From an uncultured Mailhella sp. (GTDB lineage Bacteria; Desulfobacterota; Desulfovibrionia; Desulfovibrionales; Desulfovibrionaceae), in contig NZ_CALUWY010000005.1 of NCBI RefSeq assembly GCF_944324615.1, forward strand, positions 34,014-98,013: a DNA stretch of 64,000 nucleotides, read 5' to 3'. Below, piece after piece: positions 35,914 to 44,626 of the stretch. The position numbers and the translations under genes were made by a program. The notes below the pieces were generated by a model. It searched no databases, was not told where the DNA came from, and was given only the letters and a program-made list of their open reading frames with translations. How positions within the stretch are numbered: position 1 is the first letter of the stretch; each line of letters begins with the position of its first letter.

Positions 35914-35992
35914 GATCCCCTCTTGGCGGTAACAGAAAAATGTGGCTCAAAGATATACAACTGCCGATAAAAGGCAAGTCTTGCGTAAGCGC

Positions 35993-36016
35993 AAAAAAAA
36001 GCCCCCTTCCGGGGGC
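35993..36016 (-). terminator. Terminator of the cytochrome c3 gene
   Basis: GCCCCC-TTCC-GGGGGC, followed on the minus strand by eight U residues (35993-36000). Confidence 0.85.
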
Positions 36017-36089
36017 AGGACACAACGACAGAAACGCTGCTTGCGGCTTGCCCCGCCCCTCGACAGGCGGGGCAATACCGGAAAAACGC

Positions 36090-36572
36090 TTAGTTCTGCT
36101 TGGGATGGCAGGCGGAACCGGCACAGCCGGTGAGAGCCTGCTTCTTTTCAGGACGGGTCTTGGCTACCTGAGTATGGCAGCCGAGGCAGGAGTCGGCCAC
36201 ATGGCCCTTGCCGAAGATTTCGCGGTCATGCACGATCTTGAAATAGCTGCGTTCCGCCTGCTTGTCTTCAGGATTGTGGCAGCCTGCGGTGCCGCACTTG
36301 AACTTGGGAGTGGTTCCGGCCACCTTGTGATGGCATACGGCGCACTGCTTCTCCGTATCGACGGCCAGCGGGGGGAAGTGGGCGGGCATGCTGGAATGGC
36401 AGGCCGTGCAGTCCTGCGTGGTATGGATATTATGATCGAAGTACACGGGCTTGTCGGTCAATTCCATTTTAATGGGCCCGGCAGGGATATGTGCGAACTG
36501 CGCGGCGCCAGCCGGCAGAGCCAAAGCGGCGACTATCAGAGCGGCGGAGCCGAACGTCAGCAGCTTTTTCAT
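36090..36572 (-). CDS. Periplasmic cytochrome c3 with five heme-binding motifs
   Basis: A 160-residue class III cytochrome c with a signal peptide (residues 1-24). Classical c3 has four motifs; here five are seen: CTACH (55-59), CAVCHH (77-82), CGTAGCH (93-99), CLGCH (129-133) and CAGSACH (150-156). The last four match the usual c3 set. FDHNIH with CTACH also matches the usual start, so a segment of about 22 residues with an extra CxxCH seems inserted or duplicated. There are 12 histidines, enough for five bis-His hemes. Likely role: electron carrier between periplasmic hydrogenases or formate dehydrogenases and membrane complexes. Confidence 0.93.
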   Translation of the reverse strand: MKKLLTFGSAALIVAALALPAGAAQFAHIPAGPIKMELTDKPVYFDHNIHTTQDCTACHSSMPAHFPPLAVDTEKQCAVCHHKVAGTTPKFKCGTAGCHNPEDKQAERSYFKIVHDREIFGKGHVADSCLGCHTQVAKTRPEKKQALTGCAGSACHPKQN

Positions 36573-36637
36573 AGGGTGACCTCCTCCTGGTCTTTACACG
36601 AAACCAAAACTCACGCCGCAGAGGCATAAGCAGAATT

Positions 36638-36667
36638 ACGTTACTTCCAAAACAGAAATAATGTCAA
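36638..36667 (-). promoter_or_regulatory. Putative promoter of cytochrome c3 gene
   Basis: On the minus strand TTGACA (36662-36667) and TAACGT (36638-36643) have an 18-base spacer. The ATG lies about 65 bp downstream and has AGGAGGAGG before it. Confidence 0.5.
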
Positions 36668-36753
36668 GAGATGCAGCGCAAAGGACACCTCTCTTTCCCC
36701 GGGAAGAACCTGATATTCTGCCCTCCCCGCCCCACGGCACAAAACACCGCACG

Positions 36754-36786
36754 AAAAAGCCGGAGCGCTTCCGCGCCCCGGCTTTT
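36754..36786 (-). terminator. Terminator of ppiD
   Basis: AAAAGCCGG and CCGGCTTTT arms with a GC-rich inner stem, followed on the minus strand by a short U-run. Confidence 0.7.
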
Positions 36787-36845
36787 CTCATTTCCGGAAA
36801 AGATACCGCACGCAGGCTCCGGCCTTATCGCGGCATCTTCATGCC

Positions 36846-38747
36846 TCAGCTGCCCTTCCGGGAAAGCAGCGGAGAGTTATACATCTTGATGGTGGCCTGA
36901 GAGCCGAGCTGCGTCAGATAAATCTGGTAGATCACGCCGGCTCTGTCGGCGCCGAGGCGTTCCACCATCTGCGGTTCCGCCTGCTTCCACTCCTCTTCGG
37001 AGGGAGCCTCTATGGAGGAAACTCTGGCAAGCACGGCGCCGTCCTGCACGCGGTAGGGTTCGTTGAGCCAGGCATCGCTTATCGCAGGCACCTGGAAGGC
37101 GGCCTGGGCGAGCGCCGGGTCGGCGATGAGGTCGGCAATGTTGCCGTCGCGGCCGAAAGGTTCGCTGGTCTTGATCTCGGCGCCTTCGGCGGGCTTGCCG
37201 TTCTGGAAGGCGGCGCGGGCCTTGCGGGCTTCGTCCATGGCCATTTCAGCAGCCTTCTGACCGGTGAGGAATTCCACGATGAGCGGACGGACCTCTTCCA
37301 GAGGCTTCACGCTCTGCGGCTTGCTTTCCAGCACCTTGAGCACCAGCAGGGAATTGCCGGAAGCCACGGGAGCATCCAGCACCGTACCTGCGGCGGCAGT
37401 CATGATGCTCTGCACGTCCACGTCGCGGATATTGAGCTTTTCAGCCAGATCCTCGGCGGAGATCACACCGGTGCTCTCGGCCTTCACGGCCGGGGAAGCG
37501 GCGGCGGAGGCAGCTTCGGCCATGCTCTTTCCGGCAAGGGCCTGGGCGAGCACGGCGTCGGCCTTTTCCTCAAGACCGTGCGAGGCGGCCTCGGTGGCGA
37601 GATCGGCGCGCAGAGAGTCCTTCACTTCGTCAAAACCGTGCGTCACGGCAGCCTTGTGGCCTTCCTTCTTAATAAGATGGAAGCCGAACTGGGTGCGCAC
37701 GGGAGCGGACATTTCCCCGTCCTTCAGGGCAAAGGCGGCCTTGGAGAATTCCGGCACCATCTGACCGGCGGCAAACCAGCCGAGATCACCGCCCTGCGGG
37801 GCCGTTCCGTCCTGACCGTACTTCCTGGCGACTTCGGCAAAGTCTTCGCCGCCGCGGATGCGCGCTTCCAGCCCCTTGATCTCTTCCTCGGCCTTCTTCA
37901 CGTCGGCCTCGGGGGCGTTGGCGGGTACGCGGATGAGAATGTGGCGGGCCTGAATCTTTTCTTCTTCCGTATACTGCGCGATGCGGGCGTCATAGGCGGC
38001 GCGGAGCTCTTCCTCCGTCACGGCGGAAGGATCGCCCATGGTCGCCGGATCCAGACGGACGAATTCCACGTTCACGCTGGGCGGTACCGTGAAGCTGGCG
38101 CTCTGCGCCTCATAGGTCTTCACGATGTCCTCTTCGGAAGGAGCGGCCTTGTCCTTGTGGGCGGAGGCGGGGAACAGGATATAGTCCACGCGGCGGCGTT
38201 CGGCCGCATAATCGAAGATGGCCTTCACCGCGACGGGGGACACATAGGCTCCGGCCGTCACCAGACGCTGAAGCTTTGCCGGAAGCATGGACTTCGCCTG
38301 GTCGGTTTCAAACTGGCGGGGGGTGATGTGGTTCTTGCTGAGCACTTCCTTGTACACTTCAGGATCGAACTTGCCGTCCTTCTGGAAGTAGGGAAGCTGT
38401 TCCAGCAGAGCACGCAGCTCATAGGCGCTTATGGTAAGTCCGGCACGTTCCGCCTCGTCCTCAATGAGCTTTTCCTGAATGAGCGACTGAAGCACCCGCT
38501 GTTCCAGCTGGAAGCTTTCCAGCATTTCCTGCGTCATGTTGGGAATGGAACGGCGCAGGTTGTCTTCCATCATGGCATAGGCCCGCTGGAATTCCACCTC
38601 GGTGATGTTCTTGCCGTTGACGGAGGCCACAAGCCCCTTGGGGCCGGTGTAGGAACCGATGCCCCAGAAAACGAAGACCACGATAATGATGCCGAAAGCC
38701 AGTTTCACGCCCAGCGACTGGGCATTGGCTCTGATGCCGTCCAGCAT
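36846..38747 (-). CDS. ppiD: PpiD/SurA-type membrane-anchored peptidyl-prolyl isomerase
   Basis: A 633-residue periplasmic folding factor. An N-terminal anchor (VKLAFGIIIVVFVFWGIGSY, residues 14-33) follows MLDGIRANAQSLG, as in PpiD. A SurA_N-like helical domain spans about 40-230. The parvulin domain (about 260-360) shows IQARHILIRVPANAP, GGDLGWFAAGQMVPEF and FGFHLIKKEG. A second, degenerate chaperone region reaches the C-terminus. It assists outer-membrane and periplasmic proteins. Confidence 0.92.
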   Translation of the reverse strand: MLDGIRANAQSLGVKLAFGIIIVVFVFWGIGSYTGPKGLVASVNGKNITEVEFQRAYAMMEDNLRRSIPNMTQEMLESFQLEQRVLQSLIQEKLIEDEAERAGLTISAYELRALLEQLPYFQKDGKFDPEVYKEVLSKNHITPRQFETDQAKSMLPAKLQRLVTAGAYVSPVAVKAIFDYAAERRRVDYILFPASAHKDKAAPSEEDIVKTYEAQSASFTVPPSVNVEFVRLDPATMGDPSAVTEEELRAAYDARIAQYTEEEKIQARHILIRVPANAPEADVKKAEEEIKGLEARIRGGEDFAEVARKYGQDGTAPQGGDLGWFAAGQMVPEFSKAAFALKDGEMSAPVRTQFGFHLIKKEGHKAAVTHGFDEVKDSLRADLATEAASHGLEEKADAVLAQALAGKSMAEAASAAASPAVKAESTGVISAEDLAEKLNIRDVDVQSIMTAAAGTVLDAPVASGNSLLVLKVLESKPQSVKPLEEVRPLIVEFLTGQKAAEMAMDEARKARAAFQNGKPAEGAEIKTSEPFGRDGNIADLIADPALAQAAFQVPAISDAWLNEPYRVQDGAVLARVSSIEAPSEEEWKQAEPQMVERLGADRAGVIYQIYLTQLGSQATIKMYNSPLLSRKGS

Positions 38748-38807
38748 GACGACTCCTTGCTTGCTGTGTTATTGATGTTCACATGGCCGGCCGGAAATTC
38801 CGGCATA

Positions 38808-40748
38808 TCACCCGGCGCGACGGGCACGGACGGCGTTGAGCAGGCCGCCGGCCTGAAGCACGGCCCATTCCTTTTCGGAAAGGTCGTTGCGCACGGCCAC
38901 CTCGCCCGCGCCTTCGACAAAGAGCACGGCCTCCCCGCCCGCCGTCATGGAAGAGGTATCCAGACGCACGGCGGCGCCGAGCGCTACGCGTTCATAATCC
39001 TCTCCGTTCACAAAAATGAGCGGAAGAATGCCGAAATTGATGAGATTGGCTCTGTGGATGCGCGCGAACGACTTGGCAAGCACGGCGCGCACGCCCAGAT
39101 GACGGGGGGCAAGCGCCGCATGCTCGCGGCTGGACCCCTGGCCGTAGTTTTCCCCGGCCACGATGACGCCGGCCAGCCCTGCCGCCTTCACCTTGTCCTG
39201 CCGGGCCACGAAGCCTTCATCCGTACGGCTGAACACATAGCGGGCAATGGCGGGCACATTGGAACGCAGAGCGGTGATTTCGGCGCCTGCGGGCATGATG
39301 TGGTCGGTGGTGATGCCGTCGCCCACCTTGAGCGTGACCTCGCCGGTGAGATTGCCGGGCAGGGCCTCAAAGGTTTCCAGCGCCACGATGTTCGGGCCGC
39401 GCAGAATCTCCACGCCGGCGCGTTCCTCTTCCGTTTCCGCAGGGAACAGGAAATGATGCCGTCCGCCGGGAATATGGGCGGGAAAATCGGGATGAGCCGG
39501 AGCCTCGCCCCAGGTGGCCGGATCGGTGAAGCGGCCGTTCAGGGCGCACTGGGCCGCCGTGACCGGGCTGACCAGATAGACCTGCGCGTCGCGCGTGCCG
39601 CTGCGGCCCTCGAAATTGCGGTTGAAGGTACGCACGGACACGCCGCCGGAAACGGGCGAGCTGCCCATGCCGATGCACGGACCGCAGGCGCATTCCAGAA
39701 GCCTCACGCCGCTTTCCAGAAGCGCGGTGAGCGAACCTTCCTCCGTGAGCATGGCAAGCACCTGACGGGAACCGGGAGCCATGCAGGTGTCCGTGGTCGG
39801 GCAGACTCTGCGGCCTCGCATGGTTTCCGCCACCAGGTGCAGATCGGCGTAGGAAGAGTTGGTGCAGGAACCCATGGCCACCTGATCGACCTTCAGGCCG
39901 TCGAGTTCCGCCACGGGAACGACTCTGTCGGGCATGTGAGGCCTTGCCGCAAGGGGCACGATGGAGGAAAGATCCACTTCCATTTCCTCGTCGTACTGCG
40001 AGCCTTCGTCGGCACAAAGCGGTTCCCAGTCCTGTTCACGGCCCATCTGGCGGAGAAATTCCCGGGTGCGTTCATCGGAGGGGAAGAGCGACCCCGTGGC
40101 GCCGAGTTCCGCGCCCATGTTGGTGATGGTGGCGCGTTCGGGCACGGAAAGCGTGGCCACGCCCGGACCGCAGTATTCAAAGATGCGTCCCACCCCGCCC
40201 TTGACGCTCAGGCGGGAGAGCATGTGCAGGATCACGTCCTTGGCCTGCGCCCAGCCCTGAAGGCGGCCGGTGAGATGCACCTTCACCACTCTGGGCATGG
40301 GAATGGAATAAGGTTCCCCGGCCATGGCAAGGGCCACGGAAAGGCCGCCCGCGCCCATGGCAAGGCAGCCCATGCCGCCCGCATTGGGGGTGTGACTGTC
40401 GGAACCGAGAAGAATGCGCCCGGGGCGGGCGAAATTTTCCAGATGGAGCTGATGGCAGATACCGGTGCCCGGCGCGGAATACACGGCGCCGAAACGCTGG
40501 GCGCAGGTACGCAGGAAACGGTGATCGTCGGGGTTGCGGAAGCCCATCTGCAGGGTATTGTGGTCCACATAGCTTACCGAAAGCTCGGTACGCACGGAAG
40601 GCAGGCCCAGCGCTTCAAACTGAAGCCAGGCCATGGTGCCCGTGGCGTCCTGGGTGAGCGTCTGATCCACACGAAGCCCGATTTCCTTTCCGGGGATCAT
40701 TTCCCCTTCCAGAAGATGGGCGCTGATGATCTTGTGAGCGATATTCAT
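38808..40748 (-). CDS. Aconitate hydratase
   Basis: A 646-residue aconitase-superfamily enzyme interconverting citrate and isocitrate. Cluster ligands are visible in VAMGSCTNSS near residue 293 and ECACGPCIGMGSSP near 358. LLGSDSHTPNAGGMG, SVSYVDHNT and the C-terminal swivel with YGQGSSREHAALAPRHLG agree. The length is that of the compact aconitases of Desulfovibrio-type bacteria and Archaea; homoaconitase is a less likely alternative. Divergent from lpxI. Confidence 0.92.
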   Translation of the reverse strand: MNIAHKIISAHLLEGEMIPGKEIGLRVDQTLTQDATGTMAWLQFEALGLPSVRTELSVSYVDHNTLQMGFRNPDDHRFLRTCAQRFGAVYSAPGTGICHQLHLENFARPGRILLGSDSHTPNAGGMGCLAMGAGGLSVALAMAGEPYSIPMPRVVKVHLTGRLQGWAQAKDVILHMLSRLSVKGGVGRIFEYCGPGVATLSVPERATITNMGAELGATGSLFPSDERTREFLRQMGREQDWEPLCADEGSQYDEEMEVDLSSIVPLAARPHMPDRVVPVAELDGLKVDQVAMGSCTNSSYADLHLVAETMRGRRVCPTTDTCMAPGSRQVLAMLTEEGSLTALLESGVRLLECACGPCIGMGSSPVSGGVSVRTFNRNFEGRSGTRDAQVYLVSPVTAAQCALNGRFTDPATWGEAPAHPDFPAHIPGGRHHFLFPAETEEERAGVEILRGPNIVALETFEALPGNLTGEVTLKVGDGITTDHIMPAGAEITALRSNVPAIARYVFSRTDEGFVARQDKVKAAGLAGVIVAGENYGQGSSREHAALAPRHLGVRAVLAKSFARIHRANLINFGILPLIFVNGEDYERVALGAAVRLDTSSMTAGGEAVLFVEGAGEVAVRNDLSEKEWAVLQAGGLLNAVRARRAG

Positions 40749-40974
40749 GGCAAAAAACCTTTCCGGCCGGCGTAAGCGGCGCGTCTTCTACGGCAATTCA
40801 CAAAAAAAGGCCGCACTGTTCCCGCCTCTTCACCTTGTGCGAATGCTCAAGGCGAAGAGGCGGGGCGCTTGAAAGGTTCATTTATACAAACATAATGCCC
40901 GGAGGGCAAGCGCGGATATGGCTCCGGGCCTCTTCCTCCGGGCGCAGGCGCAGAACAGCGCCGGAAACGTGCGG

Positions 40975-41003
40975 TTGCAGAGACGGCACGATAAGCTTAT
41001 ACT
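40975..41003 (+). promoter_or_regulatory. Promoter of lpxI
   Basis: TTGCAG (40975-40980) and TATACT (40998-41003) have a 17-base spacer, 28 bp before the ATG. Confidence 0.6.
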
Positions 41004-41030
41004 GCCTGCGATTTTTCCTTCGGAGTTCCC

Positions 41031-41846
41031 ATGGCAGAAAACATCGGCATCATCGCGGGCGGCGGGCAGTTTCCCCGCCTTGTGGCACAGGAGGCCCGGG
41101 CCGCCGGCCTCGGCGTGATCATCTGCGGATTTCAGGGGCATACCGACCCTTCCACCGGGCAGTATGCCGACGTGTTCGAAATGCTCCATCTGGGGCAGCT
41201 GAACCGCATGGTCGACTTCTTCAAGGAACATCATGTGACAAGGGCCTGCATGGCCGGTTCCATCAGCAAGCCCAAGGCCCTGGACTTCAGGCCCGACTGG
41301 AGAGCCGCAAAGCTCCTCTTTTCCCTGAAGAAAAAAGGAGATGACTCACTGCTTCGCGCCATCATGGCCGATATTGAAAAAGACGGCATACGCATTGTCG
41401 CCTCGGCCGACCTCGCCCCCGGCCTGCGCGCGCCCGAAGGCACGCTCACCCGCCGCTCCCCCACCGATGCGGAATGGAAGGACATCCGTTACGGCTGGCC
41501 CATCGCCCGTTCCATGGGTTCCTTCGACATAGGCCAGTGCCTCATCGTGCGCGAAGGCATGGTCATGGCCGTGGAATGTCTGGAAGGCACCGACGCCACC
41601 ATCAGACGCGGCGGAGAACTCGGCGGCGACGGCTGCATCGCCATCAAAATGGTGAAGCCCGGGCAGGATGAACGGGTGGACCTGCCTTCCGTGGGCCTTG
41701 CCACCATACGCAACCTGGTGGAACACCATTATGCCGCACTGGCCATACAGGCGGGAAAAACACTGTTCTTCGACAGGGAGGAAGCCCTCGCCCTGGCCGA
41801 TGAACACGGTCTTGCCGTAGTGGCCCTTCCCGACGACTTCGCCTGA
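41031..41846 (+). CDS. lpxI: UDP-2,3-diacylglucosamine pyrophosphatase LpxI
   Basis: A 271-residue cytoplasmic enzyme of lipid A synthesis that hydrolyses UDP-diacylglucosamine to lipid X and UMP. The N-terminal GIIAGGGQFPRLVAQEAR and MAGSISKPKAL near residue 77 mark the family (DUF1009). The C-terminal domain has AVECLEGTDATIRRGGELGGDG near residue 182, with the conserved Glu/Asp, and KPGQDERVDLPSVG. It replaces LpxH, as is usual outside beta/gamma-proteobacteria. Confidence 0.93.
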   Translation: MAENIGIIAGGGQFPRLVAQEARAAGLGVIICGFQGHTDPSTGQYADVFEMLHLGQLNRMVDFFKEHHVTRACMAGSISKPKALDFRPDWRAAKLLFSLKKKGDDSLLRAIMADIEKDGIRIVASADLAPGLRAPEGTLTRRSPTDAEWKDIRYGWPIARSMGSFDIGQCLIVREGMVMAVECLEGTDATIRRGGELGGDGCIAIKMVKPGQDERVDLPSVGLATIRNLVEHHYAALAIQAGKTLFFDREEALALADEHGLAVVALPDDFA

Positions 41847-41852
41847 AAAAAC

Positions 41853-41872
41853 GCCCCCGCAAGGGGGCTTTC
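41853..41872 (+). terminator. Weak terminator between lpxI and the antiporter gene
   Basis: GCCCCC-GCAA-GGGGGC followed by TTTCT, inside the 28-bp gap. Partial read-through is likely. Confidence 0.5.
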
Positions 41873-41874
41873 TC

Positions 41875-43266
41875 ATGAGACACGCCATGCCTTCCCCCTC
41901 CAGGGCAGGCCGCGTCACGCGCGGCCAGATCGTCACGCTCACGCTCTTCGTTTCCGGCCTCGTCTGCTGCATACTCTGGGGCATTTCCCTGCTCTGGGCC
42001 CTCGGCTTCGGCCTTCTGTGCTTCTCAGGCTATGCCTTCAGCGTGGGCTTTTCTCTCCCCGTCATCGTCAGGCTGCTCTTTCAGGGCGTGCGCCGCATTG
42101 CAAACATTCTCACCATCTTCACGCTCATCGGCATACTCACCGGCGTATGGCGCATAAGCGGCACCATCCCCCTGCTCATCGACTGGGCGCTTTCCCTCAT
42201 CAATCCCACCTTCTTCGTGCTCTGGAGCTTTCTTCTGTGCGCCACGCTGAGCACGCTCATCGGCACGGCCTTCGGCACCGTGAGCACGCTCGGCGTGGTA
42301 TGCATGCTCATGGCCCATACGGCGGGCTTCAACGAGGTGCTGGTGGGCGGCGCCATTCTGAGCGGCATTTATGTGGGTGACCGCTGTTCCCCCATGTCCT
42401 CCAGCGCGGCGCTCATCTGCGCGCTCACCCATACCGACATCTACGGCAATTTCAAGCGAATGATGCGAAACGGCGCCCTGCCCTTTCTCCTGACATGTGC
42501 AGGCTATGCGCTCCTTTCCCTGCTGGGGCCGGAACACGTCATGCCCGAAGGCGCGACGGATGCCCTGCGCGAGCATTTCCGCTTCCACTTCATGGTGGTG
42601 CTGCCCGCGCTTGTCATCCTCATTTTCGGCCTTCTGCGCATCGACGTGAAAATCGCCATGGCCACAAGCATCGTGGCCGCCTCCCTTGCGGCGCTCATCT
42701 TTCAGGACGCGTCGTTTTCCGCCCTGCTCTCCGCCATGGTCCTCGGCTATGAAGCGCCGCTGGAGGAACTCGCCATGCTCAACGGCGGGGGCATCATCTC
42801 CATGGCGGGCGTGGCCGCCATCGTGGCCCTTTCCTCCTCCTATTCCGCGCTGTTTGAAAAGTCGGGCCTTCTGGACAGCTTCGAGTACATGATCGAGCGC
42901 CTCGCCCGGCGCACAGGAGCCTTCCGGGCCACGGCGCTGGTGGGGCTGCTGACCACGGGCCTTTCCTGCAACCAGACCCTTTCCATCATTCTCACCCGTC
43001 AGCTCTGCGCCCATGCCCAGCACAACCGCCGCGAAATGGCCATGTACCTGGAAAACAGCGTGGTGCTGCTTTCCGCCGTGCTGCCGTGGAGCATAGCCTT
43101 CTCCATGTGCGGACTCACCCTGCAGCAGGGGCCGGAAATCATTCCCTTCGCCCTGTATTTATGGATGGTGCCCCTGTACTGGTGCCTGCGCTCCCGCGAC
43201 GTGCATCAGTCCTGCCCGAGACCGCTTTTTCAGTTTCTTCTTGCAAAAAAACATCACCGGGATTAA
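41875..43266 (+). CDS. NhaC-family Na+/H+ antiporter-like transporter
   Basis: A 463-residue membrane protein with about eleven helices. The conserved NhaC-type stretches are seen in FGTVSTLGVVCMLMAHTAGF and GGAILSGIYVGDRCSPMSSSAAL near residues 145-183. The latter holds the DRxSPxS-like motif. LTTGLSCNQTLSIILTRQL lies near 360. NhaC relatives include malate/lactate antiporters, so the exchanged organic anion is unsure. The start at 41875 has a weak RBS; ATG 41887 is an alternative. Confidence 0.85.
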   Translation: MRHAMPSPSRAGRVTRGQIVTLTLFVSGLVCCILWGISLLWALGFGLLCFSGYAFSVGFSLPVIVRLLFQGVRRIANILTIFTLIGILTGVWRISGTIPLLIDWALSLINPTFFVLWSFLLCATLSTLIGTAFGTVSTLGVVCMLMAHTAGFNEVLVGGAILSGIYVGDRCSPMSSSAALICALTHTDIYGNFKRMMRNGALPFLLTCAGYALLSLLGPEHVMPEGATDALREHFRFHFMVVLPALVILIFGLLRIDVKIAMATSIVAASLAALIFQDASFSALLSAMVLGYEAPLEELAMLNGGGIISMAGVAAIVALSSSYSALFEKSGLLDSFEYMIERLARRTGAFRATALVGLLTTGLSCNQTLSIILTRQLCAHAQHNRREMAMYLENSVVLLSAVLPWSIAFSMCGLTLQQGPEIIPFALYLWMVPLYWCLRSRDVHQSCPRPLFQFLLAKKHHRD

Positions 43267-43280
43267 AAAAATCTCGTCCG

Positions 43281-43372
43281 CCAGCTAGGGGAGCCTTTAC
43301 GGCTGAGAAAGAGGATCATGCCTCTGACCCTTGGAACCTGATGCAGTCAGTACTGCCGAAGGGAAGCATGGT
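43281..43372 (+). promoter_or_regulatory. TPP riboswitch (thi-box)
   Basis: The sequence carries the conserved TPP aptamer words in order: GGGGAGCC, GGCTGAGAAAGAGG, GACCCTTGGAACCTGATGCAG, and CTGCCGAAGGGAAGCATGG. It lies directly upstream of thiS, with a terminator hairpin between. TPP binding should reduce expression of the thiSGHFE operon by favouring termination. Confidence 0.93.
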
Positions 43373-43390
43373 TTCCTTGCAGAAACCTCA

Positions 43391-43417
43391 CGTCCGCCCT
43401 TCCGGCGGACGTTTTTT
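43391..43417 (+). terminator. Riboswitch expression-platform terminator
   Basis: CGTCCGCC-CTTCC-GGCGGACG followed by T6. An identical CGTCCGCC also occurs at 43275-43282 before the aptamer and could compete for the 3' arm. Confidence 0.8.
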
Positions 43418-43439
43418 GTTTATCTTCAGCGAGGTTTCC

Positions 43440-43640
43440 ATGCGCATCACCGTCAACGGCGAAACAGAAGAGATCACCGAAGGCCTCACCCTGCTCGACC
43501 TCATCCGCGAACGGGGGCTCAACCCCGACATCGTGGTCGCCGAGCTCAACCGCGACATCGTTGCCAGAGACAACTTCGCTGCCGTTCGTCTCAACCCGGG
43601 CGACAGCCTGGAGCTCCTGCACTTTGTGGGAGGAGGTTAA
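43440..43640 (+). CDS. thiS: Thiamine biosynthesis sulfur carrier ThiS
   Basis: A 66-residue ubiquitin-like carrier ending in Gly-Gly-Gly; the C-terminal GG is adenylated and thiocarboxylated to supply sulfur for the thiazole ring. MRITVNGE and [23 protein letters not shown] are typical. It is first in the TPP-controlled operon and ends just before thiG. Confidence 0.93.
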   Translation: MRITVNGETEEITEGLTLLDLIRERGLNPDIVVAELNRDIVARDNFAAVRLNPGDSLELLHFVGGG

Positions 43641-43641
43641 C

Positions 43642-44409
43642 ATGCAGCAGGACAAGCTTGTCATCGGCGGCGTGGAACTGGACAGCCGCCTGTTCATCGG
43701 TACCGGAAAATACAGCGACGACGCCCTCATTCCGGCCGTATGCGAGGCCAGCGCCTCGCAGGTCATCACCGTGGCCATGCGCCGCGTGGACAGAGGCGGC
43801 ACCGGCGTCATGGGGCATATCCCCTCCTCCATGCGCCTTCTGCCCAACACTTCCGGCGCGCGCAATGCGGAAGAAGCCGTGCGCCTCGCCCGGCTGGCCC
43901 GCGCCGCAGGCTGCGGCGACTGGATCAAAATCGAAGTCATTTCCGATACGCGCCACCTTCTGCCCGACGGGTATGAAACCGCGAAAGCCACGGAAATTCT
44001 GGCCAAGGAAGGCTTCACCGTTCTTCCCTACATCAACCCCGATCTTTATGTGGCGCGCGCCTGCGTGAACGCCGGCGCCGCCGCCGTCATGCCTCTCGGC
44101 GCGCCCATAGGCACCAACCGCGGCCTGCGCACCAGGGAAATGATCGGCATTCTCATTGAGGAAATAGAGCTTCCCATCGTGGTGGATGCGGGCATCGGCC
44201 GTCCTTCCCAGGCCTGCGAAGCCATGGAAATGGGCGCCGCCGCCTGCCTGGTCAATACCGGCATCGCCTCTTCCGACGATCCCGTGACCATGGCCATGGC
44301 CTTCCGCCGCGCCGTGGAAGCGGGCCGTGCGGCCTACCTTGCCGGAGCAGGGGCCGTAAGTCACGGCGAAGCGGTGGCTTCCTCTCCGCTCACGGGCTTT
44401 CTGCGCTGA
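43642..44409 (+). CDS. thiG: Thiazole synthase ThiG
   Basis: A 255-residue TIM-barrel enzyme that joins ThiS-thiocarboxylate, deoxyxylulose phosphate and dehydroglycine into the thiazole. [16 protein letters not shown] at 9-24, VAMRR, the Schiff-base lysine in WIKIEVI near residue 97, and [13 protein letters not shown] near 148 are typical. The ATG at 43642 is preferred over longer frames because GGAGG lies 5 bases before it. Followed by a perfect 16-bp hairpin. Confidence 0.95.
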   Translation: MQQDKLVIGGVELDSRLFIGTGKYSDDALIPAVCEASASQVITVAMRRVDRGGTGVMGHIPSSMRLLPNTSGARNAEEAVRLARLARAAGCGDWIKIEVISDTRHLLPDGYETAKATEILAKEGFTVLPYINPDLYVARACVNAGAAAVMPLGAPIGTNRGLRTREMIGILIEEIELPIVVDAGIGRPSQACEAMEMGAAACLVNTGIASSDDPVTMAMAFRRAVEAGRAAYLAGAGAVSHGEAVASSPLTGFLR

Positions 44410-44452
44410 TTTTTCCGGGGCCTTCTGCCGTGTGCCGAAGGCCCCGGAAAAA
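44410..44452 (+). repeat. Perfect 16-bp hairpin between thiG and thiH
   Basis: TTTTTCCGGGGCCTTC pairs with GAAGGCCCCGGAAAAA around an 11-base loop. No U-run follows, so it is not a normal terminator. It may be an mRNA processing or stability element in the 217-bp gap. Confidence 0.6.
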
Positions 44453-44626
44453 CTTCCCGCTTCCTGCGGGCAGAGACCGCGCCCCTTCTTCTCCCTGCCG
44501 GGAGATATGTTCCGCCCCTCTGCCGGGGGGGCTCTTTCCGCATTCTTCCTTCACCATCCAGAAGGTGCAGGCGGACGTTCCCTTTTCCTTAAAAACGCCC
44601 GGGCTGCACCATAAGGGCATTATGCT

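Noticed and set aside
37578..40775. A very long open frame on the plus strand (over 1000 codons)
   Set aside because: It is the antisense shadow of ppiD and aconitase, which have clear family motifs and ribosome-binding sites. High GC at third positions keeps this frame open.
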